The notes: generated by a model not told the origin, from the letters alone. DNA of 64,000 nucleotides from Vulcanimicrobiota bacterium (GCA_027306785.1 DAHUZB010000013.1:124001-188000); one strand, 5' to 3'. Positions 33,752 to 44,709 are shown, counted from the first letter of the stretch. Numbers and translations are program-made.

Positions 33752-36682
33752 ATGTATCGACATGTAGTGGGTATTGCTCGCGCGGTTTGTGTCGCGATCT
33801 GTTTCGCATTGCCGCTCGTCGCGCGCGCGGGGAGCGTCGGTGTGCCCGGTGCGAGGCTGCAGGTCAGTCTTTCGCCTGACGCGATCGTGCGTGACGGAAA
33901 CGCGCCCGTCACCGTCACGGCGCATCTGTTGATCGACGGCGGCGCGCCGCCCGTCGGCACGACGGTAGAGGTGGCGCTACTAGGCGACGCACGTTTTGTC
34001 GCGGGGACGACGCAAGCGACGCTGCGCGTCGCCGCCGACGGCACGCTGCCCATCGAACTGCTGCCCGGAGCGCACGCGGAACGCCTTCCGCTGCGCTTTC
34101 GAACGCAGGTGGGCGAGGCCACCGTGGTACTCGTGCAGCGAGAGCGCGTGAAGAAGCCGCTCGTCGTCGGCTATGCGACCGCCGGGCTCGGCGCGGTCCC
34201 GGGCAACATCGAGGCGCCCGACGCGGCGCCCAACGGCACGAACACGCGGCGCGGGGCCGTCTCCGTCTACGGCACCGGGCGCATCGCTAAACATACCCGC
34301 GGCGTCTTCGCGTACGACTCGACCGATTCGCTCGAGCAGACGATCGGATCGGGCCCGTTTCTCTCGAATCCGAACGATCGCCCGTTTCCGGCCTACGGGG
34401 ATACGTCGCTGCGTTACGACGACGCGCTCTCGGTCAATCGCTGGTACGCGCGCATCGAGAACGGAACGACGAGCGCGCAATGGGGGCAGTTCTACGGGAC
34501 CGCGGGTCGTTCGCTGCCGATCGGCGGCTACGCCATGCTGCTCAACGGCGCCGCGGCGCGCTTCGGAAGTGCCGCGCTTCACGGCACGGCCTTCACCGCG
34601 AAGAATAACATCGCGTACGCGCGCCAATTGCTCTCGCCGACCGGCCTCGGCATCGCGGACCGCGCGCTGCACCCGGATATCGTGGTCGGCAGCGACATCC
34701 TGACGCTGGTCGTACTCGACGCGCACACGGGTGCCGTGCTTTCGCAGCGGACCCTGGTGAACGGCTCCGACTACAGCATCGACTACGCGAACGGCCTCAT
34801 TCGCTTCATTACGCCGATCCTTCCGTACGATGCGCAACTCAATCCGCAACTCGTCGTCGCGCAATACGAGTACGGCGGAGCGGGAGCGAAGACGACGCTC
34901 AGCGGCGGAAGCGGTGCGTGGCGTCTCTCGCGCGCTGCAACCGCGCGCGCATGGTATCTCAACGACGCCTCGGGCGCGGCGAACCTCGACCTGCTCGGCG
35001 AAGCGTTCGTGTTGAACGATCCGAATTTGAACCTCACCTTCAGTCACGAGCGCTCGAACGGATTTCTTCCGCAGTTGGTCGTCGGTGCGACGCCGGTCGC
35101 GGGCGGCGACGCCTACGGGATGGAACTCCACGCGCATACCGCTCGCGCGCGCTACGATCTCGCCTACGCCGATACCGCCGCGGGCTACGAGAACCCGTTC
35201 GGCGCCTACGCAAGCGCCGGTTTGCGCTCCGTGCGAGCGCGGGCGCGCTGGTCGATCGGTCGTATCGCGGCGCTCGCCGCGGGGCTTACGAGCGCGACCA
35301 ATGCGTACCCCGGCTATACGCCCGGAACATCGCTCAACAACGCCTCGAGTACGGCGGACGCGTCGCTTGCCGTGCGGCCGAACGCACGACTCTCCTACCA
35401 CGTCGGCGTGGCCGCGGTCGCGGGCAATGCGAACGGAACGCTGCCCGTGACGATCGTTCCGACGCTCCCGTCGCTCGGCGCCCAAGGATCCACGATCGTG
35501 CCGCCGATGGTCGGCCTCAATGCCTATGAGCCGGGATCGGGCCATGCGCTGCAAGCGAGTGCGGGCGCACGCTGGCGCGTGACCAAGCGCGCGTCGCTCT
35601 CGCTCGAACGTACGAGCAATCTCTCCGGTTCGACCGATCCGTATGCGCCCGCGCAGACGCAGGCGGGTGCCGATCTCGACGTCGGCAGCGACGGCCGCAT
35701 CTTCGTACGGCAGTCGTGGCTCGCGCAGAGCGCCGATCCGCTCGCGGCCTCGCAGGCGGGCGCCGCGTATGCGGCGAGCGCGCGAACGGCTACCACGATC
35801 GGATTTTCGAAGAAAGTCGGAAGCGCGACGCTCGAGAGCGGATATGCGGTCGAGCACACCGCGAGCGGATCCGATCTGTACGATGCGATCGGCGTCAGTA
35901 CGACCCTCGCGTCGAGTAAAAATTTCAGCCAGGACGCATTCTTACAAGTCGGCCAGGCGCTCACGCCGTTCGCCGGTGCGGGAACGTCGGCGCCATTTTT
36001 CGTGGTCGGCGGGACGAGCCTGAATTACCAGCATGCATCGTTCAAATCGTCGGCGGCGCTTGCATTCCGCAGCGGCTACGCGGGCGGAAGCACCATGCAA
36101 CTCGGCGCCGCCGGGCCGATCTCCCCCGCCGTCTCGCTCTTCGGATCGATGACCGGCGATTACACCGCGCTCGTGCGTAACGAAGAAGTACGCGGCGGTC
36201 TCGCCTATCGCCCGAGCCGCAACGATCGCTACGTGACGCTCGCCTCGATCGACAGCTATCAATCGAACCTGACGAATTACGACGCGTATATCACGAACGT
36301 CGCGCAGGTGCAGGAGCTCTATCGTCCGAGCACGCGCACCGAGCTTGCGGGAAGTCTCGCCTATAAGCTCACCGGTGACGCCTACTTCGCGCCGCACACG
36401 AGCATCTACGGCCTCCGCGGCGACCAGCGCGTCGGTCCGCGGCTCGATCTCGGCGCAGAGTACCATTGGAGCGACGTCGCTCCGATCGCGGGCTCGGTCG
36501 CGAGCGGTTTCGACGCCGAGGTCGGGTATCGCGTCGGCGCGACGTTACGCGTCGCGGCGGGCTACAACTTTACCGGGTTCGCCGATCCGGCGACCGCGAT
36601 CAATCCCACCCATCGAGGATTCTACGCAACCGTGAGTACCTACATCGATCGTATCTTCGGCTGGGGCGAGGAGCACCGGTAA
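33752..36682 (+). CDS. Outer-membrane beta-barrel protein with an N-terminal Ig-like domain
   Basis: 976 residues; ATG 33752 chosen because it starts a signal peptide (MYRHVVGIARAVCVAICFALPLVARA). Residues about 25-130 are Ig-like. The central part has LVNGSDYSIDYANGLIRFITP, a segment common in large barrel proteins that accompany DUF11 adhesins. The remaining about 600 residues alternate short strands with Gly/Ser turns and end in an aromatic-rich strand, as expected for a barrel of 20 or more strands. The last base of its stop is the first base of the next gene's ATG. It may export or anchor the 2672-residue protein. Confidence 0.7.
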   Translation: MYRHVVGIARAVCVAICFALPLVARAGSVGVPGARLQVSLSPDAIVRDGNAPVTVTAHLLIDGGAPPVGTTVEVALLGDARFVAGTTQATLRVAADGTLPIELLPGAHAERLPLRFRTQVGEATVVLVQRERVKKPLVVGYATAGLGAVPGNIEAPDAAPNGTNTRRGAVSVYGTGRIAKHTRGVFAYDSTDSLEQTIGSGPFLSNPNDRPFPAYGDTSLRYDDALSVNRWYARIENGTTSAQWGQFYGTAGRSLPIGGYAMLLNGAAARFGSAALHGTAFTAKNNIAYARQLLSPTGLGIADRALHPDIVVGSDILTLVVLDAHTGAVLSQRTLVNGSDYSIDYANGLIRFITPILPYDAQLNPQLVVAQYEYGGAGAKTTLSGGSGAWRLSRAATARAWYLNDASGAANLDLLGEAFVLNDPNLNLTFSHERSNGFLPQLVVGATPVAGGDAYGMELHAHTARARYDLAYADTAAGYENPFGAYASAGLRSVRARARWSIGRIAALAAGLTSATNAYPGYTPGTSLNNASSTADASLAVRPNARLSYHVGVAAVAGNANGTLPVTIVPTLPSLGAQGSTIVPPMVGLNAYEPGSGHALQASAGARWRVTKRASLSLERTSNLSGSTDPYAPAQTQAGADLDVGSDGRIFVRQSWLAQSADPLAASQAGAAYAASARTATTIGFSKKVGSATLESGYAVEHTASGSDLYDAIGVSTTLASSKNFSQDAFLQVGQALTPFAGAGTSAPFFVVGGTSLNYQHASFKSSAALAFRSGYAGGSTMQLGAAGPISPAVSLFGSMTGDYTALVRNEEVRGGLAYRPSRNDRYVTLASIDSYQSNLTNYDAYITNVAQVQELYRPSTRTELAGSLAYKLTGDAYFAPHTSIYGLRGDQRVGPRLDLGAEYHWSDVAPIAGSVASGFDAEVGYRVGATLRVAAGYNFTGFADPATAINPTHRGFYATVSTYIDRIFGWGEEHR

Positions 36683-39600
36683 TGCAGTTCATCCGTTCGT
36701 TCGTCCGCGGCGCCACGGCGCTCGCGTTTCTTGCGGTTGCGAGCTTCGGCATCGCGAGCGCCAGCACGATTACGGTCAACAAGACCTTCAGTCCGACGAC
36801 CGTCAATCTCGGAGCAGCGTCGACGGTGACGGTGACCCTCGAGAACAACTCGACCGCCTCCACCGCGACGGTGACGAACTTCGCCGACGATATCGCGACG
36901 ATGTCGGGGTACGCCACGCTCAACACCGGTTACACGCCGACCACCACCTGCGTCGGCGGTAATCCGTCGATCTCCGGCACGAGCATCGTGATGACGGCGG
37001 GCACGATCCCCAAGGGAACGACCTCCGTTCCCGGCTCGTGCACGATCACGTTCCAAGTGTATGGAGCGATCGTCGGCAACGGCTTCAATACGATCTCCGC
37101 GGCGAACGTGAGCACCAGCCTCGGATCGCCGTCGGCCGACGTGACGCAGACGCTGACCATCAACTCGGTCAACGTGACGATCACGAACGGTCCCGCGCGC
37201 ACCGGACTCACCGGGCTCGCGAATTCGGTGACGCCGACGATTACGATCAATAATCCGGCCGCGACCGTTCCGCTCACGAACGTGGCGTTCTCGGTCGAGA
37301 CCAACGGCGCGAACCTTCCTTACACGATCAACAACATCTCGAATAGCTGCGGCGCGACGACCGCGACCACGTTCCCGCTCGTCGTCAACTCATCGAGCGT
37401 GCAAACGTTTCACTTTACCGGGGGAACGATCCCGGCGGCCGGTACGTGCGTCGTCACCTTCGACGTGTCGGAAGGCTCGGTCGGAACCGTCAACATGACG
37501 CTTCCGGCGACGACCGTGACCGACGCGCAGAACGTCTCGAACACCTCCGCCGGATCGACGCAGGCGCGATTCGTCGCCGGGCCGACCGTGACGAAGAGCT
37601 TCAATCCGACGACGCTCGTTCCGGGCTCGAATGCGACCCTCACGATTCGCGTGCAGAACACGCTCTCGACGACCGAACTCACCAACGCCGCGATCACCGA
37701 TAACTTTCCGATCTCGCAGATGACGCTCGTCTCCACCCCGTCGTCCAGCGGGTGTAACTCGAGCAGTACCCCGACGTTCGGCGGTGTGGGAACCTCGACG
37801 CTGACGATGAGCGGCGCGTCGATCGCGGCGGGTGCGACCTGTACGATCACCGCGACGATCAATATCGCCGCCGGCGCCTCGAACGGCAGCATTACCAACA
37901 GCATTCCGGCCGGCAACTTCACGAGCACGCAGACCTCGACTTCGAGCGGCACCGCGAACGGTTCGGGAACGGTGAGCAGCACCGGCACGGTCAGCACGGC
38001 GAAATCCTTCAGCACCGGCTCCGCGGCCGCCAATACGCCCGTACTCGTGACGCTGAAGTTCGTTGCGAACGGCACGGGCGTCACCTTCACCGGCGGAACG
38101 TTCACCGATGCGTTACCGCAATCGCCCGAGGCGATGCAGGTCTATAACGACGGTGGAGCACACGCGCCGAGCGTCTCGGGCTGCGGCTCGGCGACGGCGG
38201 GAAATATCACGGCGACCAACGGGGCGACGTCGGTCAGCGGCAGCGGCCTTGCGATTCCCACGGCCAACGGCACCTGTACCGTCACCTTTTATGTCGTCTT
38301 TCCGAATCCGACGCAAAACACGACCGGCACGAAGGACACGAATTCTCTCGTCGGCACGAATGTCTCGTTCACCAGTTCGGCGACGAGCGGCACGGTGCAC
38401 GCGAGCAACACGTCGTCGGCGAGTCTGACGGAACTTCCGTCGCTCACGCTGACGAACTACGTCACCTCGGAAAAAAATCTCGTCAATCAGCCGACCACCG
38501 TGCAGGCGGCGATCAGCGATCCGGGCGGTGCGAGCGATAGCAACGTGACCGTCGTGCTGAAAACGACGACGGGCAAGGTCTCGATCGTTCCGAACTCGCT
38601 CTCGTTCGGAGCGGGATGCCCCGCCGGCACCCCGAGCTACGCGCTGGAATCGGTGACGATCACGTTCGCGTCGATCAGCGCGAGCTGCACCATGACCTAT
38701 CAGGTGGTCGACGAAGGCGGTGCGACGGGAACGTTCGTTCCGGGCAACCCGACCTACGCCGGAACGTTGACGGGCGGCGTGCCGGTCACGTTCACCGCGC
38801 AGAACAACGTGACGTTCTCGCAGACGAGCATCGTCGTGACGAAATCGTTTACGCCCAATCAGATTCAGGCGGGCGCGAACTCGACGGCGGACATCTCGCT
38901 CAACGTCAATCCGGTTACCGGATTCCCGGTTACGCTCGCCTCGGGCGTTTCGTTCTCCGACTCGCTGCCCGCCAATGTCACGTTCTCGGCCTCGCCGAAC
39001 GTGCAGTTCGGCAGCGGCTGTAACGCCGACGGATCGAACGCGCAAAGCTATTCGATCGCGGGCACGACGATCACGTTTTCGGGCCTCGCGTTCGAGAATA
39101 ACGGGTCTCCGGTGCCGTGCGTCGTTTCATTCTCGGTCACGTCATCGGTCGTCGGCGCGCCGCTCAACGTGATTCCGGTCGGCGCGGTCACCTCGACGTC
39201 GGGCGCGACCAATTCGGCCAAGGCGCAGGCCTCGCTGACCGTCGCATCGGGCGTCGGCATCGCGAAATCGTTCCAGAACGCATCGATGGCGATCGGCGCG
39301 ACGAACGAGATGCGCCTGCTCTTCACCAACAGCGCCAGCACCACGCCGCTGAGCGGCGGCACCGCAACCGATGCGATGCCGAGCTCGCTGCAATTGCAGA
39401 GCACGACGCCCGGCCCGACGCAGCCCGGAGATCCGGCGGCGTGTACCGCGACGATCGCCGGGACCGTTGGGAGCTCGAACGTAAGCATTACCGGGCTCGC
39501 GCTCCCGGCGCTCGTCGGCTCGACGCCCGGACAGTGCGTGCTCTACGTGCCGGTCACCAGCTCCGCGAGCGCCGCTCCCGGTCTCGTGACCAACACGATT

Positions 39601-42600
39601 CCGGTGGGCGCGCTTTCGATCGGCGGCTTTGCGAACCAAAATCCGGCAAGCGGCAGCGTGACGCTGACCGCTCCGCCCGCGCCGACCATTTCCAAGAGCT
39701 TCAGTCCGATCGCGATCGCGCCGGGCGGAAACTCGACGTTGACGATCACGATCGCGAATACCGCATCCGGTGCGGCGGCGCTCGACGGCATGTCGTTGAC
39801 CGACGCGCTTCCGAGCGGGGTCACGATCGCAACGACGCCCGCCGCGACGACGACCTGCGGCGCGGGCACCGTGAACGCGGTTGCGGGCGGCACGAGCGTG
39901 GCGCTTGCGAGCGGTAGCGTAGCCGCGGGTGCTTCGTGCACGATCGCGGTGAGCGTGACCTCGGTGACCGCCGGCTCCTACGTCAACACGATCCCGGCCT
40001 CGTCGCTCACGACCACGCAAGGCGCGACGAACGCCGCGCCCGCGAGTGCGACGCTCTCGGTCGCGCCTCCGGTCACGGTCACCAAATCTTTTTCGCCGAG
40101 TACGATTGCAAGCGGCGGTACCTCGACGCTCACGATCTCGATTGCGAATACGGCCGCGGGGGCGATCGCGCTCGGCGGTTTGGGGCTGGCCGATAGTTTG
40201 CCCGCGGGTGTAACCGTCGCGAGTACACCGGCCGCGAGCACGACCTGCACGGGCGGATCGCTCGTGGCTACGTCGGGCGCGACGAACGTCGCCCTTGCGG
40301 GTGCATCGCTCGCATCCGGCGCTTCGTGCTCGATCACGGTGAACGTCACGAGCTCGACTCCCGGCACGCAAACGAACACGATTCCGGCGAACGCCGTCTC
40401 GACCACGCAAGGCGTGACCAACGCTGCTCCCGCGACGGCGACGCTGACCGTTGCCCCGCCGGTAACGATCGCGAAGGCCTTTGCGCCGTCGTCGATTACG
40501 GCGGGTGGCACCTCGACGCTGACGGTGACGCTTGCGAACACGGCATCCGGTGCGATTCCGCTCTCCGGCATGGCGTTGACCGACACGCTGCCGAGCGGCG
40601 TGACGGTTGCGAGCACGCCGGGCGCGGCGACGACCTGCGGCGGTACCGCGAGCGCGACGGCGGGCGGTTCCACGCTCGCGCTTGCGGGCGGTTCGCTCGG
40701 CGCGGGCGCGACCTGCACGATGAGCGTGACGGTGACGGCAACCGTGCCGAACCTCTACACCAATACGATTCCGGTCGATGCCCTCGCCACGACGCAAGGC
40801 ATCTCGAACGCAGCGCCCGCCTCGGCGAATCTCACGGTGACGAGCGCGCCGCCGGTGGTCGTGACGAAATCGTTCTCCCCCGCGACGATTCCGGTAGGCG
40901 GCACCTCCACGCTGACCATCGGGATCGCGAACAGCGCGGTCGGCGCGGTCGCGCTCACGAGCGTGGCACTCACCGACGCGTTGCCCGCGGGCGTAACGAT
41001 CGCGAGCACACCCGCGGCGAGCACGACCTGTCCGAGCGGATCGCTGAGCGCGATCGCGGGCGGAACGAGCGTGGCGCTCTCGGGTGCGTCGCTCGCGGCG
41101 AACGCGAGCTGCACGATCACCGTGAACGTGACGAGCGCGAGCGCGGGCAGCTATACGAACACCATTCCGGCAAACGCGGTGACGTCGACGCAAGGCGGTA
41201 CGAATACGGCGCCCGCGACGGCGACGCTGACCGTTGCTCCGCCGGTAACGATCACGAAGGCCTTTGCGCCCTCGTCGATCACGGCGGGCGGCACCTCGAC
41301 GCTGACGGTGACGCTTGCGAACACGGCATCGGGCGCCGCGGCCTTGACCGGCGTGACGCTGACCGACACGCTGCCGAGCGGCGTAACGGTTGCAAGCACG
41401 CCCGGCGCGGCGACGACCTGCGGCGGTACCGCGAGTGCGACGGCGGGCGGCTCCACGCTCGCGCTTACGGGCGGTTCGCTCGGCGCGGGCGCGACCTGTA
41501 CGATGAGCGTGACGGTGACGGCTAGCGTGCCGAACGCCTACACCAATACGATTCCGGCCAATGCACTCGGCACGACGCAAGGCATTACCAATGCCGCGCC
41601 TGCCTCGGCGAATTTGACGGTGAGCACGGCGCCGCCGGTGGTCGTGACGAAATCGTTCTCCCCCGCGACGATTCCGGTGGGCGGCACTTCGACGCTGACC
41701 ATTGACGTCGCGAACACCTCGGCGGGCGCGGTCGCGCTCACGAGCGTGGCAATCACCGACGCGTTGCCCGCGGGCGTGACGATCGCGAGCACGCCCGCGG
41801 CGAGCACGACCTGTCCGAGCGGATCGCTGAGTGCGATCGCGGGCGGAACGAGCGTGGCGCTTTCGGGAGCATCGCTCGCGGCGAACGCGAGCTGCACGAT
41901 CGTGGTGAACGTGACGAGCGCGAGCGCGGGCAGCTATACGAACACCATTCCCGCAAACGCGGTGACATCGACGCAGGGCGGTACGAATACGGCGCCCGCG
42001 ACGGCAACGCTGACCGTTGCGCCGCCGGTAACGATCACCAAGGCCTTTGCGCCCTCGTCGATCACGGCGGGCGGCACCTCGACGCTGACGGTGACGCTTG
42101 CGAACACGGCATCGGGCGCGGCGGCATTGACCGGCGTGACGCTGACCGACACGCTGCCGAGCGGCGTAACGGTTGCGAGCACGCCCGGCGCGGCGACGAC
42201 CTGCGGCGGTACCGCGAGTGCGACGGCGGGCGGCTCCACGCTCGTGCTTACGGGCGGTTCGCTCGGCGCGGGCGCGACCTGCACGATGAGCGTGACGGTG
42301 ACGGCAACGGTGCCGAACACCTACACCAATACGATTCCGGCAAACGCGCTCGGCACGACGCAAGGCATTACCAATGCCGCGCCCGCATCGGCGAATTTGA
42401 CGATCACGAGCGCGCCGCCGGTCGTGCTGACCAAGTCGTTCTCGCCCGCGACGATCTCGCCCGCGGGAATCTCGACGTTGACGATCGGCATCGCGAACAC
42501 CGCGGCGGGCGCCGTCGCGTTGACGAACCTCGCGCTTACCGATGCGCTGCCGAGCGGCGTCACGATCGCTGCGACGCCGTCGGCGACGACGAGTTGCGGC

Positions 42601-44700
42601 GGCACGGTGACGGCGGCCGCCGCCGGAGCGAGCGTGAACCTCTCCGGCGCGGCGCTCGCGGCGAACGCGACCTGCACGATCTCCGTGCACGTCACCGCAT
42701 CGACACCCGGAAGCTATCTGAATACGATCCCGGCGGGCACCATTACGACGCTGCAAGGCGCAACGAATGCAGCGCCCGCGTCGGCCACGCTCACGGTCGT
42801 GAACGCGCCGCCGGTGACGCTGACGAAGAGCTTTGCGCCCGCGACGATTGCGCCCGGCGCGACGTCGGTCCTCACGATTGCGATCGCTAATACGGCATCG
42901 GGTGCGGTGGCGCTGAGTTCGGTCGGAGTCACCGACACGTTGCCCGCGGGCGTTACGGTCGCGGCGACGCCGAATTCCGCGACGACGTGCGGTGGCGCGG
43001 TGAGCGCGAATGCCGGTGCGACGAGCATCTCGCTGAGCGGCGGATCGCTCGCTGCCGGTGCCACCTGCACGATCGCGGTAACGGTCACCGGTTCGACGCC
43101 GGGGAGTTACGTGAACACGATTCCCGCGGGCGGTGTCTCGTCGGCGCAGGGCGCGACGAATACGGCGCCGGCGAGCGCGACGCTCATCATCGGTGCGCCC
43201 TCGCTCAAGGTGAGCAAGACATCGAGCGCCGCGGGCGCGCCGGTCGCGCCCGGACAGACGATCGGTTACACGATCGCGATCACGAACACGGGCAGTCTCG
43301 CCGAGACGAATGCCACGATCACGGATACGATGACGAATGCGACGCTCGTGCCGGGTTCGGTGCGCGTGAACGGCGCGGCGGCGAGTGACGCGGTGATTTC
43401 CGCGCACGCGCCGTTCGGTTCGATCGCGCCGGGTGCGACGACCACGATCACCTACAGTGCGACCGTAAATACGGCCGCGTCCCTCGGCGTAGCGGTGACC
43501 AACTCCGCCACCGCCGGCGGCGATCAAGGCTGCAGCGGGAGCTCGTGTACCGCCGCGTCCGCGTCGGATACGATCGCCGCGCCGTCGTTGACCGTGCACA
43601 AGCTGCTCGACGGCGGCCTCCGCGAGACGGTCGTGCCCGGTCAACGCGTCGTCTACACGATGACGGTCACGAACACGGGCGCGGTTCCGGCGCTCGGCGC
43701 GGTCGTCACCGATAACGTGCCCGCCGGGATCACGCCGATCGCGGGTACCGTTGAACTGGGCGGCGCGATCGATGCGTCGGCTACCGTGCAGGGGCAGGTC
43801 GTCACGGTTCCGCTATCGACCATCCCGCCGTCGGGTACGGTGACGGTCTCGTTTGCGGGCACCGTCAACGGGAGCGCGACCGGGGCGATCGTCAACGTGG
43901 TCGGCGTTTCCGCGCGCGGTCTCGCCGAGCGCATCCAATCGAACAGCGTGGTGGCAAACGAAGTGAGCGCGGCGATCGCCGTGGTCAAGACGGCGAGCGC
44001 CACGGTCGTGAGTTCGGGCGATCGCGTGAACTATGCGATCGTGATGACCCCGCCGGCGGGCGTCGCCTTCGGAGTCACCACGGTGGTCGATACGCTGCCC
44101 GACTACGAAGTCTACGCGCCGGGCACCGCGCGCGTGAACGGTACGTCGCAAGAGCCGATCGTACGGGGACACGTGCTCACCTGGACGTTACCCGCGCTCG
44201 CGGCGCGCGCGACGATCACCTACGCGGTCGCGATCGCGCCCGGTGCGCCCGCGGAAGATCAGCTCACGAACGTCGTCAACGTCTCCGCTCAAGCACCCGG
44301 CGGCGGCCATCCCGGTGCGGGATCGGCATCGGCGTCGGTGCGCGTGGAGGGCGCCGCATTCGGAAACTGCTACCCGATCACGGGTCGCGTGTATGAAGAC
44401 TTCAACGGCACCGGACGCTTCGACGATCCCGATGTCGGAGTCGGCGGGGTGACGATCTATCTCGACGACGGAGAATCGGTCGTCACCGATCACGACGGAC
44501 GCTACGACTTCCCGTGCGTTCGACCGGGTATGCATGCGTTGCGTTTGGATCAATCGACGCTGCCGCCGGGTGTGACGCTCTTCGACGACGGCAACCAGAT
44601 CGACAGCGAGAAGAGCCGCCGTCGGCTCGTCCATCGCACCTACGATCTCACGATCCTCGAAGACGTGAACTTCGCGGTGAAACCGCCGAAGAAACCCTAA
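36682..44700 (+). CDS. Giant DUF11-repeat surface protein with a C-terminal SdrD-B-like domain
   Basis: 2672 residues. The ATG overlaps the preceding stop (TAATG), and a signal peptide follows (RGATALAFLAVASFGIASA). About 19 DUF11/Ig-like modules of about 110-130 residues run in tandem, each opening with a motif such as VTKSFSPATI and closing with NTIPAN-like and APASATLTV strands. Residues about 1260-1915 are almost identical superrepeats. The last 110 residues (GRVYEDFNGTG, DHDGRYDFPCVRPG) form an SdrD-B-like domain. There is no LPXTG or membrane anchor, so surface attachment probably depends on the upstream barrel. It is probably an adhesin or surface-layer fibre. Confidence 0.85.
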   Translation: MQFIRSFVRGATALAFLAVASFGIASASTITVNKTFSPTTVNLGAASTVTVTLENNSTASTATVTNFADDIATMSGYATLNTGYTPTTTCVGGNPSISGTSIVMTAGTIPKGTTSVPGSCTITFQVYGAIVGNGFNTISAANVSTSLGSPSADVTQTLTINSVNVTITNGPARTGLTGLANSVTPTITINNPAATVPLTNVAFSVETNGANLPYTINNISNSCGATTATTFPLVVNSSSVQTFHFTGGTIPAAGTCVVTFDVSEGSVGTVNMTLPATTVTDAQNVSNTSAGSTQARFVAGPTVTKSFNPTTLVPGSNATLTIRVQNTLSTTELTNAAITDNFPISQMTLVSTPSSSGCNSSSTPTFGGVGTSTLTMSGASIAAGATCTITATINIAAGASNGSITNSIPAGNFTSTQTSTSSGTANGSGTVSSTGTVSTAKSFSTGSAAANTPVLVTLKFVANGTGVTFTGGTFTDALPQSPEAMQVYNDGGAHAPSVSGCGSATAGNITATNGATSVSGSGLAIPTANGTCTVTFYVVFPNPTQNTTGTKDTNSLVGTNVSFTSSATSGTVHASNTSSASLTELPSLTLTNYVTSEKNLVNQPTTVQAAISDPGGASDSNVTVVLKTTTGKVSIVPNSLSFGAGCPAGTPSYALESVTITFASISASCTMTYQVVDEGGATGTFVPGNPTYAGTLTGGVPVTFTAQNNVTFSQTSIVVTKSFTPNQIQAGANSTADISLNVNPVTGFPVTLASGVSFSDSLPANVTFSASPNVQFGSGCNADGSNAQSYSIAGTTITFSGLAFENNGSPVPCVVSFSVTSSVVGAPLNVIPVGAVTSTSGATNSAKAQASLTVASGVGIAKSFQNASMAIGATNEMRLLFTNSASTTPLSGGTATDAMPSSLQLQSTTPGPTQPGDPAACTATIAGTVGSSNVSITGLALPALVGSTPGQCVLYVPVTSSASAAPGLVTNTIPVGALSIGGFANQNPASGSVTLTAPPAPTISKSFSPIAIAPGGNSTLTITIANTASGAAALDGMSLTDALPSGVTIATTPAATTTCGAGTVNAVAGGTSVALASGSVAAGASCTIAVSVTSVTAGSYVNTIPASSLTTTQGATNAAPASATLSVAPPVTVTKSFSPSTIASGGTSTLTISIANTAAGAIALGGLGLADSLPAGVTVASTPAASTTCTGGSLVATSGATNVALAGASLASGASCSITVNVTSSTPGTQTNTIPANAVSTTQGVTNAAPATATLTVAPPVTIAKAFAPSSITAGGTSTLTVTLANTASGAIPLSGMALTDTLPSGVTVASTPGAATTCGGTASATAGGSTLALAGGSLGAGATCTMSVTVTATVPNLYTNTIPVDALATTQGISNAAPASANLTVTSAPPVVVTKSFSPATIPVGGTSTLTIGIANSAVGAVALTSVALTDALPAGVTIASTPAASTTCPSGSLSAIAGGTSVALSGASLAANASCTITVNVTSASAGSYTNTIPANAVTSTQGGTNTAPATATLTVAPPVTITKAFAPSSITAGGTSTLTVTLANTASGAAALTGVTLTDTLPSGVTVASTPGAATTCGGTASATAGGSTLALTGGSLGAGATCTMSVTVTASVPNAYTNTIPANALGTTQGITNAAPASANLTVSTAPPVVVTKSFSPATIPVGGTSTLTIDVANTSAGAVALTSVAITDALPAGVTIASTPAASTTCPSGSLSAIAGGTSVALSGASLAANASCTIVVNVTSASAGSYTNTIPANAVTSTQGGTNTAPATATLTVAPPVTITKAFAPSSITAGGTSTLTVTLANTASGAAALTGVTLTDTLPSGVTVASTPGAATTCGGTASATAGGSTLVLTGGSLGAGATCTMSVTVTATVPNTYTNTIPANALGTTQGITNAAPASANLTITSAPPVVLTKSFSPATISPAGISTLTIGIANTAAGAVALTNLALTDALPSGVTIAATPSATTSCGGTVTAAAAGASVNLSGAALAANATCTISVHVTASTPGSYLNTIPAGTITTLQGATNAAPASATLTVVNAPPVTLTKSFAPATIAPGATSVLTIAIANTASGAVALSSVGVTDTLPAGVTVAATPNSATTCGGAVSANAGATSISLSGGSLAAGATCTIAVTVTGSTPGSYVNTIPAGGVSSAQGATNTAPASATLIIGAPSLKVSKTSSAAGAPVAPGQTIGYTIAITNTGSLAETNATITDTMTNATLVPGSVRVNGAAASDAVISAHAPFGSIAPGATTTITYSATVNTAASLGVAVTNSATAGGDQGCSGSSCTAASASDTIAAPSLTVHKLLDGGLRETVVPGQRVVYTMTVTNTGAVPALGAVVTDNVPAGITPIAGTVELGGAIDASATVQGQVVTVPLSTIPPSGTVTVSFAGTVNGSATGAIVNVVGVSARGLAERIQSNSVVANEVSAAIAVVKTASATVVSSGDRVNYAIVMTPPAGVAFGVTTVVDTLPDYEVYAPGTARVNGTSQEPIVRGHVLTWTLPALAARATITYAVAIAPGAPAEDQLTNVVNVSAQAPGGGHPGAGSASASVRVEGAAFGNCYPITGRVYEDFNGTGRFDDPDVGVGGVTIYLDDGESVVTDHDGRYDFPCVRPGMHALRLDQSTLPPGVTLFDDGNQIDSEKSRRRLVHRTYDLTILEDVNFAVKPPKKP
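40461..42426 (+). repeat. 783-bp in-frame superrepeat, 2.5 copies, inside the giant adhesin gene
   Basis: The same segment restarts at 40461, 41244 and 42027, exactly 783 bases (261 codons) apart. The second module type restarts at 40861, 41644 and 42427, also 783 apart. Each superrepeat is two DUF11 modules, one opening with TKAFAPSSITAGG and one with TKSFSPATIPVGG. Differences between copies are few at DNA level, many of them synonymous. This suggests recent duplication or gene conversion, and such arrays often vary in copy number. Confidence 0.9.
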
Positions 44701-44709
44701 ACCACGCTC

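Noticed and set aside
40461-42426. CRISPR-like periodicity
   Set aside because: The period is 783 bp, in frame and coding; there are no short repeats with unique spacers anywhere in the window.
39142-43644. Very long minus-strand ORF (1500 codons) opposite the giant adhesin
   Set aside because: Its product is Arg/His-rich low-complexity sequence, the mirror of the GC-rich repeat gene, with no domain or start signal.
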